11,475 nucleotides of DNA from DALYLB01 sp046154695 (GCA_046154695.1 JBJXFI010000114.1:1-11475), one strand, 5' to 3'; counted from the first letter of the stretch, positions 1 to 9,448 are shown. Notes: generated from the sequence alone by a model not told the origin. Program-made: numbers and translations.

Positions 1-17
1 GCTGTCCAGCTTGTGCC
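1..17. repeat. Truncated copy of an interspersed palindrome
   Basis: The window opens inside a palindrome: GCTG (1-4), spacer TC (5-6), then CAGCTTGTGCC (7-17). This matches the right-hand part of the reverse complement of the full palindrome at 113-136, whose central dinucleotide is GA instead of TC. The two copies are therefore in opposite orientation and bracket about 95 bp. The left arm is cut by the window edge. Confidence 0.7.
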
Positions 18-168
18 GCATCCACCAGACACTCCCGAAAAAAGACCGGGCCTCGAACGAGACCATTTCCGGCGCGCGACCCGCAGGACTCTTCACGCGC
101 ACCCTCACACTCGGCACAAGCTGGACAGCTTGTGCCACCATGCTTTTCATTGTTTCAGCACGCGACAT
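1..168 (-). CDS. Possible start of a minus-strand gene running off the left edge
   Basis: On the minus strand an ATG at 168-166 is preceded by AAGGAG (180-175) with a 6-nt spacer, which is an ideal Shine-Dalgarno arrangement. The frame stays open for all 56 codons to the window edge. The product would begin MSRAETMKSMVAQAVQLVPS and contain FFGSVWWMRHKLDS near the edge. I recognise no family. Two facts argue against a real gene: both palindromic repeat copies lie inside the frame, and the third-codon-position GC is lower than in the confident genes here, especially in the first 17 codons. It could be a true divergent gene or a chance open frame through repeats. Confidence 0.27.
   Translation of the reverse strand, partial: MSRAETMKSMVAQAVQLVPSVRVRVKSPAGRAPEMVSFEARSFFGSVWWMRHKLDS
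113..136. repeat. Perfect 11-bp inverted repeat (palindrome)
   Basis: GGCACAAGCTG (113-123) and CAGCTTGTGCC (126-136) are perfect reverse complements separated by GA. A second, inverted copy is cut by the window start. The arms are identical between copies. This looks like a short interspersed palindromic repeat rather than a unique operator. There is no T-run on either side, so it is not an intrinsic terminator. Confidence 0.8.
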
Positions 169-255
169 GAACGACTCCTTCGATCACAATGATTTCATCG
201 TCTGTTTCTGTCGCCGCGGCTCGCACCCGGAGGCGCGCCTCGGCGATTCGCGCGC

Positions 256-283
256 TTGACGCATTCCAACTTTGGTGAAGAAT
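256..283 (+). promoter_or_regulatory. Weak candidate promoter
   Basis: TTGACG (256-261) is followed after 16 nt by AAGAAT (278-283), which matches 4 of 6 positions of a -10 box. It lies upstream of the hairpin at 317-362 and the broken start at 387. With this spacing and a mediocre -10 it is only a candidate. Confidence 0.2.
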
Positions 284-316
284 AGTCCAATCGATCCAAA
301 GTGCGAAGCCTGATCC

Positions 317-362
317 ATGCGGGGGGCCGGCGAGGCGAAGCCGTCCCGCCGGCTCCCCGCAT
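317..362. other. Strong GC-rich hairpin in non-coding leader
   Basis: Bases 317-332 pair with 347-362: 16 consecutive pairs including one G-T wobble (325/354). After an A-C mismatch (333/346) the stem continues with 334-337 pairing 342-345, closing a small GAAG loop. No T-run follows on either strand, so it is not a standard intrinsic terminator. It ends 8 nt before the CAGGAGAG ribosome-binding motif of the broken gene at 387. It could be a repeat remnant, an attenuator or a leader structure. Confidence 0.55.
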
Positions 363-505
363 CATCCAACCAGGAGAGAAGATCATATGAAAACCCCTGT
401 TTATTGCCATCGCTGTGTTTCTGGCCTGCGGCGCCGTGACACAGCAATTCGCGGGGCTGGCCAAACAGCGCGGCATAAGCGATGAGGTAATCGACCGCGG
501 CCGCC

Positions 506-534
506 TTGTAATTTCGGGGATTCTCCGATACCGT
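506..534 (+). promoter_or_regulatory. Weak candidate promoter of the polymerase cassette
   Basis: TTGTAA (506-511) lies 17 nt before TACCGT (529-534). The -10 match is poor (3 of 6). It is listed because it would put the transcription start close to 541, immediately before the inverted repeat at 543-568 and about 105 nt before the first cassette gene. No better promoter is visible in this stretch. Confidence 0.18.
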
Positions 535-542
535 TCATCCAC

Positions 543-568
543 TTTCGTCCGCCAGCCACCGGACGAAA
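543..568. promoter_or_regulatory. Inverted repeat, possible operator of the polymerase cassette
   Basis: TTTCGTCCG (543-551) and CGGACGAAA (560-568) are perfect 9-bp reverse complements with an 8-nt spacer. The centre-to-centre distance suits a dimeric repressor bound to one face of DNA. It lies 77 nt upstream of the ATG at 646. No second copy was noticed elsewhere in the window. It does not match the Escherichia-type LexA box (CTGT-N8-ACAG), but LexA sites vary between phyla. An RNA hairpin is the alternative. Confidence 0.35.
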
Positions 569-645
569 ACGCCAGGCCAATCATCATCCAGGGTTCAAGT
601 GGATTCGCAGGCCGCAGAAGAAGAAATTCGTGGGAGGGTTTTGTC

Positions 646-1251
646 ATGCGGACGCTGCCGATCAGTTCCGCGCCCCAGGCGGTGCGTGCGTCGTTGTTTC
701 CATCAAGAATCGTAGCCGTCACGGGAGAGCGAGCCTGGACGCTCGGCCAGCATCTGGCCGCGCAGCTCGCCTGCGAGCGGAAGCAGGTGCTCTACCTTTG
801 CGGCGACAACCGGTTCAATCCCTACGCGGTCGCAAGATTCGCGAAGTCCCAGGAGAGAAGACCCGAAGAGGTCCTGGCCCGTATTCTCGTTGCCCGCGCG
901 TTTACGGCCTACCAACTCGATGAATTGATTCATCGCCTCGACGCCGAGGAAGAGCACGGCGTCATCATCATCTCCGGCATCTGCGCGGCCTTCCTCGACG
1001 AAGACGTCGCGCCGAACGATGCGGCGCGCCTGTTCTATCGCTCGCTGTGGCGGCTGACCCGTCTTTCGCGCGAGGGGCGGACGCTGCTGCTGACCGAGAG
1101 CGCGGCGCCGAAGCGAACGGCGCGCGGCTATTTTCTGACCGATCTCTGCCGCGCGTCGAATGCCGTGATCCGCATGGAGGGCGAGCACAGCTTCACGCTC
1201 GAACATCGCGGCGGCCGCCTGCGGCTCCCCGAAGCCGCGCCGCAACCGTAG
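646..1251 (+). CDS. RadA/Rad51-like RecA-fold protein without Walker motifs
   Basis: This 201-aa protein has the layout of a RecA/RadA core. A beta strand (IVAVTG, residues 22-27) and helix stand where the P-loop should be, followed by QVLYLCGDNRFNPY (47-60) and VARAFTAYQLDEL (82-94). The last segment matches the RadA/Rad51 'ARAF/Y...HQ' segment. VIIISG (106-111) stands at the Walker B strand, then GRTLLLTES (144-152). The P-loop reads GERAWTLG with no GKT/GKS, and the Walker B Asp is replaced by Ser110, so ATP hydrolysis is unlikely. I infer a structural or scaffolding role, like ImuA or inactive RadA paralogues. Start: ATG 646 has GGGAGG at 632-637. The frame stays open back to 391, but those codons look like a different, broken gene. 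It is the first gene of an operon with the 93-aa protein and the polymerase. Confidence 0.72.
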   Translation: MRTLPISSAPQAVRASLFPSRIVAVTGERAWTLGQHLAAQLACERKQVLYLCGDNRFNPYAVARFAKSQERRPEEVLARILVARAFTAYQLDELIHRLDAEEEHGVIIISGICAAFLDEDVAPNDAARLFYRSLWRLTRLSREGRTLLLTESAAPKRTARGYFLTDLCRASNAVIRMEGEHSFTLEHRGGRLRLPEAAPQP

Positions 1252-1310
1252 GGCGTTTCCCTTGTCCGTGCCCCGACAACTCGAACGATTCGCATCTTGA
1301 GGAGGCCTGG

Positions 1311-1592
1311 ATGGGACGGACACTTCTGCCTTTCAGCAATGTGCTGGCGGAGCAGCAACAACGGCTGAGTAAATTTCGCCGGAGCCTGCGCAAGCAGGAC
1401 CAGGAGCTGTTTGACGAGCTTTTCGAGCGCGCGCGCCTGCACGTGCAGGCCGCCGTGCAGGCGGCCAATCCCGATCCGATGGAGTCGATCTTCCTTTCGG
1501 TGCTGATCGAGATGCTGCGGGAAGAGCGGCGGCTGCGGTCGCGCGTCGACGATCTCGAATCCGAACTGCGCGAAAAGGAGACGAAGCCGTGA
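1311..1592 (+). CDS. Small helical/coiled-coil protein of the polymerase cassette
   Basis: This 93-aa protein is highly charged and predicted almost wholly helical. There is no signal peptide, membrane segment or metal-binding motif. After a short N-terminus (MGRTLLPFSN) comes a basic helix (about 12-30, KFRRSLRKQ). An acidic/hydrophobic helix (31-50) and a hydrophobic one (57-70, including MESIFLSVLIEML) follow. The C-terminal segment (71-92) alternates Arg and Glu with heptad-like Leu/Val spacing, a likely coiled coil. ATG 1311 has a near-perfect GAGGAGG (1299-1305) with a 5-nt gap. It starts 59 nt after the RadA-like gene, and its stop overlaps the polymerase start (GTGA, 1589-1592), implying translational coupling and similar dosage. 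I recognise no named family. An adaptor between the two larger proteins is inferred from size and context only. Confidence 0.82.
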   Translation: MGRTLLPFSNVLAEQQQRLSKFRRSLRKQDQELFDELFERARLHVQAAVQAANPDPMESIFLSVLIEMLREERRLRSRVDDLESELREKETKP

Positions 1593-3826
1593 CGTCCCCA
1601 TTCATCACTCCTCATTCATCCTTCCGCGTTCCAATTACCGGCTGGCTGTTCGACATCGACGATCTCGGCCCGACGATCGCGCTGTGGGTGTACGATGACG
1701 AGGGCCGGCTGCGCCGGCTGAGCGAGGAGTTTCGGGCGCCGGTTTACGCGCGCGGCGATCGCGGGCGGCTGAAGCTGTTGGCGGCCGATTTCGGGCGGCG
1801 CGGCTGGATCACGGGCGTGCGATGGACCGAGCGGCGCGAATTCTGGAGCGGCGAGACGATCGAAGTCATGCAGCTCAACGTCGCGGATTCGGCCTCGCAG
1901 CGAAGGATCTGCGACGCGGCCGCGAAGATCGATCGCGAGACGACTTTTTACGACCTCGACATCCCCGCCGCGCAGCATTACCTCTATTTGAGACAGCTCT
2001 TTCCGCTCTGCCGCCTGGAAGCCGCCGTGGACGCGCACGGCAACATCATCGAGATCGCCGCGGCCAATTCCGCGTGGGAGATCGATCATCCGCTGCCTCC
2101 GCTGCGCACGATGCGCATGCGCGGCGAGCGGATGCGCCCGCTCAGCGAGAAGAGCCGCATCGTCATTGCGGCCGGCGACGAGGAGATTGCGCTGCGTCCG
2201 GCAGCCGGCGCGGCGGCGGTCCATGCATTCAATGCCCTGATCGAGCGCCGCAATCCCGACCTGATCCTCACCGAGCACGGCGATTCCCTGCTCTTTCCCG
2301 CGCTGCTGAAAATGGCCAAACGCGAGCGGCTGGCGCTGCTGCTCGATCGCGACCGCGTCGTCACGCAGCGCCGGATCGAGACCGAGGGGCGCACGTATTA
2401 CAGCTACGGCAACATCGTATACAAGCCGCCGAGCTATCCGCTCTTCGGGCGCTGGCACATCGACCGCGAGAACTCCTTCGCGCATCACGAGACCGGCCTG
2501 GAGGGGCTGCTGGAGCTGGCGCGGCTCGGCCGCGTCCCCGTGCAGCGGATGTCGCGGCGCTCGCCGGGCCTCGCGATGACCTCGATGCAGATGGATCGCG
2601 CCATCCGGGACGGCATCCTCATCCCGTGGCGCAAGAACGAGCCGGAGAAGCCGAAGACGGCGCTGGAGCTGCTGACCGTGGACAAGGGCGGGCTGACCTA
2701 TCAACCCATTCTGGGCGAGCACGAGAACGTCGTCGAGATCGACTTCGCCTCGATGTACCCGTCGCTGATGGTCACGCGCAACATATCGCCCGAGACGGTG
2801 CTCTGCGGCTGCTGCGAGAACGATGCCGTGCCCGAGGCGGGCTACAACATCTGCGCGAAGCGCCGCGGCCTCATCCCGGCGACGCTCGAACCGCTCGTCG
2901 CGCGGCGCAAACGCTACAAGCAACTGATGCCGGGCGCCGACGAACGGACGCGCGCGATCTATGACGCGCGGCGCGCGGCGATCAAATGGATGCTGGTCAC
3001 GTGCTTTGGGTACATGGGCTATCGCAACGCCCGCATGGGCCGCATAGAAGCCCACGAGGCCGTCACCGCCTGGGGCCGCGAGACGCTGCTGCGCGCGAAG
3101 GAGATCGCGGAGGAGGCGGGCTACGAGATGCTGCACGCGCTGACCGACAGCTTGTGGCTCAAGCGGCCGGGCGCGACGGAAGAGGACCTGCGCCGGCTCT
3201 GCGACGCGATCTCGGCCGCGACCGGCATCGAGATGGCGCTCGAAGGCTTTTACCGCTGGATCGTCTTCGCGCCATCGAAAACGAAGTCCACGCGCCCCGT
3301 CGCGGCGCGGTTTTACGGCGCCTTCACCGACGGCACGATGAAGGTTCGCGGCCTGGCCTGCCGGCGGCACGACACGCCGCCCTTCATCAAGGCGGCGCAG
3401 GAAGAGATGCTGGCGGCGCTGGCCGGGGCGCGAAACCTCGAAGAGCTGAACGCGCGCCGGCTGGAGGCGGCGCGAATTTACGAGCGATGCCGGAGGGAGC
3501 TCGAAAGCGGCGCGGTCGATCCCCGGCTGCTGATCGTCAAGCAGACGCTGAGCCGCGAGATCGAGGAATACGCGGTCGAGACGCGCGCCTCGCTCGCCGC
3601 CCGCGAGCTGATCGCCGGGGGCGTCAATGTTCATCCCGGCGAGCGGATCGGCTACGTGATCACGGACGCGAAGGCGAAGGAGAAGGCGGCGCGGGTGCGG
3701 ACATCGAGCCGGGAGGGCGCGGTGGAGTATGACCGGCGGGAATACGCGGCGCGGCTGGAGGATGTGGCGAGGGAGATTGGGAGCCTCCACGGCGATCTTC
3801 TGGCGCGCCCTCTTGCACAAATCTGA
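1589..3826 (+). CDS. Family-B DNA polymerase, PolB2-like, exonuclease-degenerate
   Basis: This 745-aa protein belongs to DNA polymerase family B. Residues 1-170 form the N-terminal domain. The exonuclease region (about 171-340) lacks the DxE of ExoI (MRMRGER at 175-181) and the Asn/Asp pair of ExoII (LTEHGDSLLF at 227-236), so proofreading is probably absent. The palm keeps motif A, DFASMYPS (385-392), with metal-binding Asp385. Motif B keeps Lys466 and Gly474-Tyr475, but the usual Asn-Ser are Val470-Thr471. Motif C is ALTDS (517-521): the second, metal-binding Asp520 is kept and the first Asp is Leu518. The KKRY thumb-side motif is AARF (572-575). Cysteines 406, 408, 409 and 422 could form a metal knuckle. 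The start is GTG 1589, with AAGGAG at 1575-1580 and 4-nt overlap with the preceding gene. Sequence style resembles archaeal PolB2 and its few bacterial relatives. Activity is uncertain: low-fidelity synthesis or a structural role. Confidence 0.93.
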   Translation: MTSPFITPHSSFRVPITGWLFDIDDLGPTIALWVYDDEGRLRRLSEEFRAPVYARGDRGRLKLLAADFGRRGWITGVRWTERREFWSGETIEVMQLNVADSASQRRICDAAAKIDRETTFYDLDIPAAQHYLYLRQLFPLCRLEAAVDAHGNIIEIAAANSAWEIDHPLPPLRTMRMRGERMRPLSEKSRIVIAAGDEEIALRPAAGAAAVHAFNALIERRNPDLILTEHGDSLLFPALLKMAKRERLALLLDRDRVVTQRRIETEGRTYYSYGNIVYKPPSYPLFGRWHIDRENSFAHHETGLEGLLELARLGRVPVQRMSRRSPGLAMTSMQMDRAIRDGILIPWRKNEPEKPKTALELLTVDKGGLTYQPILGEHENVVEIDFASMYPSLMVTRNISPETVLCGCCENDAVPEAGYNICAKRRGLIPATLEPLVARRKRYKQLMPGADERTRAIYDARRAAIKWMLVTCFGYMGYRNARMGRIEAHEAVTAWGRETLLRAKEIAEEAGYEMLHALTDSLWLKRPGATEEDLRRLCDAISAATGIEMALEGFYRWIVFAPSKTKSTRPVAARFYGAFTDGTMKVRGLACRRHDTPPFIKAAQEEMLAALAGARNLEELNARRLEAARIYERCRRELESGAVDPRLLIVKQTLSREIEEYAVETRASLAARELIAGGVNVHPGERIGYVITDAKAKEKAARVRTSSREGAVEYDRREYAARLEDVAREIGSLHGDLLARPLAQI

Positions 3827-3918
3827 GCGATAAATCAGCATTGCAACGCCCGGAAACAAATGGAGATCGTTCGGGAGTTTCGCCTTCAGGCCAATGGCAT
3901 TAAGTTTAGAGTTTTTTT

Positions 3919-4149
3919 GAAATTCGGATCTTTGCAGCCTGCGAAGCAGGCGACAGCATAAAGCCTGGGGCGTAAGCCCCAGGACCACATCGAAAACGCT
4001 CACCAGCCCGTGAAACGGGCGGCAGAGCGCCCGCTGTCGCCCGTTTCACGGGCTTGAAAACCGTTTTTACCGACCCTGGGGTTCCGGCTTCGCCTTCACC
4101 CCAGGCTATATGCTGCCACCCGCTTCGCGGGTTGAGGCAAAAGAATTTC
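3919..4149. repeat. 231-bp snap-back intergenic repeat with terminal inverted repeats
   Basis: The ends are GAAATTC (3919-3925) and GAATTTC (4143-4149). Inside them, 3938-3970 and the reverse complement of 4099-4131 agree at 28 of 33 positions, so the unit is an imperfect giant palindrome. Nested hairpins are at 3937-3951 (GCCTGC/GCAGGC), 3964-3983 (8-bp stem, GTAA loop), 4005-4054 (perfect 16-bp arms), 4075-4105 (8-bp arms) and 4118-4132 (ACCCGC/GCGGGT). No transposase is encoded. It resembles REP/BIME or MITE-type elements dispersed by an enzyme supplied elsewhere. No target-site duplication was seen. It fills most of the 3827-4173 gap; 3827-3918 shows nothing else apart from a seven-T run (3911-3917) without a good stem. 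Confidence 0.8.
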
Positions 4150-4173
4150 AATACACCCTCCAGGGAGTTTCAG

Positions 4174-4830
4174 ATGAGCATTCTCGTCGAAGAGATCATG
4201 CAGCGGCTGGACCAACTCAATGGCGAAGAGTTGAAGGAGCTGGAACAGGCGTTCGAATCGCGCGCCAAACCGGGAGAAGAGAGCCTTCGGTTGATGCGGG
4301 TCCTCGAAGCCACGCGCTGGCAGCGGGTCCTGCGGCGGTCGGGGCGAATCGCACGCACGACGGCCGCCATCGGCATTCTTCTGGCGGTCATTGCGGGAAC
4401 GGGCGCCGGGCTTCTCTTTTTTCTGCGGACCGAGACGCTTTCGACCGGGACGCGCCAAGACCAGTTCCAGGCCGCCATCGGCTTTACGGTCGAGCAGCAT
4501 CACTATCGCGGCATCTCGCGGGTGACGTTCGACGATGGCGGAGACGGGCAGATCGTCTGCAATCTCTCGCCGATGAAGATCGACAAGGTTCTCGAACAGC
4601 GCTGGCTGGCCAACGGGCGGGCCATCTACCTGCACCTGCAGATGCAGTCTCCCGAAGCCCTCGGGGCCGACGGCAACCCGGAAGCGCGGCCGGCCCGAAT
4701 GATCTACGACTATCACCGCGGCGAACTCTATGTCGTCTCGCCGCTCCATCTGTGGCGCACCGCATCGAGTGAAAGTCACTGGATGAACGACGAGGAGTTC
4801 AATGGTCTCCTGGCGCGCTACAATCAATAG
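4174..4830 (+). CDS. Single-pass membrane protein of unknown function
   Basis: This 218-aa protein belongs to no family I recognise. Residues 1-60 are hydrophilic and helical, with many Glu/Leu early (VEEIMQRLDQLNGEELKELE) and then an Arg-rich stretch (48-61). One strong transmembrane helix follows (about 62-84, TAAIGILLAVIAGTGAGLLFF). The remaining 130 residues, probably periplasmic because the positive flank precedes the helix, look like mixed alpha/beta. They include GFTVEQHHYRGISRVTFDD (103-121) and an aromatic C-terminus. ATG 4174 has CAGGGAG at 4161-4167, just outside the upstream repeat. The frame is open further back to 4054, but only through the repeat. It ends 7 nt before purN, so the two are probably co-transcribed; that does not by itself imply a purine role. 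A small anchored sensor or envelope protein is possible. Confidence 0.85.
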   Translation: MSILVEEIMQRLDQLNGEELKELEQAFESRAKPGEESLRLMRVLEATRWQRVLRRSGRIARTTAAIGILLAVIAGTGAGLLFFLRTETLSTGTRQDQFQAAIGFTVEQHHYRGISRVTFDDGGDGQIVCNLSPMKIDKVLEQRWLANGRAIYLHLQMQSPEALGADGNPEARPARMIYDYHRGELYVVSPLHLWRTASSESHWMNDEEFNGLLARYNQ

Positions 4831-4837
4831 GGAGACG

Positions 4838-5485
4838 ATGAAACGAATCGGCATTCTCATCTCGGGGCGGGGCTCGAACATGGAGGCGCTCGCCGAAGCG
4901 GTCCACGCGGAGCGCGTTCCCGGCGCGGAGATCGCGGTCGTCATCAGCAACGTCGCGTCGGCCGGCGGCCTCAAAAGGGCGCGCGAGCGGGGAATCGACA
5001 CCGTGACGCTCGATCACCGCGGCAGGACGCGCGAGGAGCATGACCGCGCCATGGCCGCCGCGCTGCGGGCGCGCGAGGTCGATCTGATCTGCCTTGCCGG
5101 CTACATGCGGCTGCTCTCGCCCTGGTTTACCCGGGAGTTTCCCAACCGCATCCTCAACGTTCATCCCTCGCTGCTGCCGGCCTTTCCCGGCCTCGACGCG
5201 CAGCGGCAGGCGATCGAATACGGCGTGAAGTTCTCCGGCTGCACGGTTCATCTGGTCGATGAGGATCTCGATCACGGCCCGATCCTCGCGCAGGCCGCCG
5301 TCCCCGTCCTGCCGGACGACACGGAAGCCTCGCTCTCGGCGCGCATCCTGGCCGAAGAGCATCGGATCTATGCCGAAGCCGTCGCGGCAATGGTTCGCGG
5401 GGATTTCATCATCGAGGGACGGCGCATAAAGGCAGGCTCATCTATAATTTTCGCGAATACAGCCACGAACGATCCCGCGCCTTGA
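4838..5485 (+). CDS. purN: Phosphoribosylglycinamide formyltransferase (GAR transformylase)
   Basis: PurN transfers a formyl group from 10-formyltetrahydrofolate to glycinamide ribonucleotide, the third step of de novo purine synthesis in the cytoplasm. The 215-aa product has the family's usual length. Near the N-terminus is the substrate phosphate-binding loop SGRGSN (9-14). The catalytic triad is visible as Asn107 and His109 in NVHPSLLPAFPG and Asp145 in DEDLDHGPI, equivalent to N106/H108/D144 of the E. coli enzyme. GCTVHLV (134-140) is also typical. ATG 4838 is chosen because MKRIGILISGRGSN matches the family start and GGGAG (4830-4834) lies just upstream. An ATG at 4802 in the same frame would overlap the previous gene. 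The short tail after residue 200 is extra. No other pur gene lies in the window, so it is not in a pur operon here. Confidence 0.97.
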   Translation: MKRIGILISGRGSNMEALAEAVHAERVPGAEIAVVISNVASAGGLKRARERGIDTVTLDHRGRTREEHDRAMAAALRAREVDLICLAGYMRLLSPWFTREFPNRILNVHPSLLPAFPGLDAQRQAIEYGVKFSGCTVHLVDEDLDHGPILAQAAVPVLPDDTEASLSARILAEEHRIYAEAVAAMVRGDFIIEGRRIKAGSSIIFANTATNDPAP

Positions 5486-5510
5486 CATGGGCACAACGCG
5501 GCTGGATAAT
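5482..5510 (+). promoter_or_regulatory. Near-consensus sigma70-type promoter for the TonB receptor gene
   Basis: TTGACA (5482-5487) is a perfect -35 box, followed after exactly 17 nt by GATAAT (5505-5510), 5 of 6 matches to the -10 box. The -35 overlaps the purN stop codon (5483-5485). The expected start near 5517 would give a leader of about 207 nt before the receptor ATG at 5724. Confidence 0.65.
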
Positions 5511-5516
5511 TCCGCC

Positions 5517-5723
5517 GGCTGGCGACATGTAACCAGATAAAAAAGACGCCGAATTAAACGCCGGCGCCGCTGACTCGCTGGGACAATACATTCCTTCGGA
5601 TTTACGCTCTCTCTACAGAATCGGAAAAACCAGAAACCACACCCGCCGTCCGCATTTAGCCATGCAGGCCCGGGATACCTTTAGAATTGACGTGCGCGCC
5701 AGCGCGCGTCAAAGGAGGAATCT
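5517..5723 (+). other. Long 5' leader with a hairpin next to the ribosome-binding site
   Basis: The 5486-5723 gap contains no gene I can support and no riboswitch class I recognise. A 9-bp hairpin (5689-5697 pairing with 5702-5710, one G-T wobble, loop GCCA) abuts a very strong AAAGGAGGA (5711-5719) that serves ATG 5724. The stem does not cover the Shine-Dalgarno, but it could affect its accessibility or mRNA stability. The rest of the leader shows only GC-rich patches around 5511-5575. Confidence 0.4.
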
Positions 5724-9425
<3,702 letters not shown>

Positions 9426-9448
9426 GCCGATTGGGCATCGCCATACCG

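Larger units (their letters stand above)
387..645 (+). pseudogene. Broken start of a small exported protein
   Basis: ATG at 387 has a good ribosome-binding site (CAGGAGAG, 371-378). Read in its own frame it stops after 32 codons. If one C is removed from the four-C run at 394-397, the start joins the frame beginning CTG at 397. The product then reads MKTLFIAIAVFLACGAVTQQ, a textbook signal peptide with a possible Ala-Cys lipobox-like site. That frame continues without a stop into the gene at 646, so the original 3' end cannot be placed; the 645 end given here is arbitrary. The likely readings are a frameshifted relic or a sequencing or assembly error in a homopolymer. The rest of the frame resembles no family I know. 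Confidence 0.35.

Noticed and set aside
11..259. Plus-strand 82-codon frame across the left palindrome
   Set aside because: No ribosome-binding site, no recognisable protein features, and it runs through the repeats.
415..645. Extension of the RadA-like gene to GTG 415, giving 278 aa
   Set aside because: The ATG at 646 has a clear GGGAGG at good spacing. The extra 77 codons look like a signal peptide from a different, frameshifted gene and have no RecA-fold character.
1616..4003. Minus-strand frame of 795 codons opposite the polymerase
   Set aside because: It is the antisense shadow of a GC-rich gene with intact polymerase motifs. The translation is rich in Arg/Ala/Leu/Asp without domains, and the frame enters the repeat element.
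3937..4132. CRISPR-like array in the repeat region
   Set aside because: The repeated units are inverted arms of nested hairpins, not regularly spaced direct repeats, and no cas gene is present.
4054..4173. Upstream extension of the membrane-protein gene
   Set aside because: The added codons come entirely from the palindromic repeat and its flank. ATG 4174 has its own Shine-Dalgarno.
5443..5448. Perfect TATAAT within the 3' end of purN
   Set aside because: No -35-like hexamer at 16-18 nt upstream. The TTGACA-17-GATAAT pair just downstream is much better.
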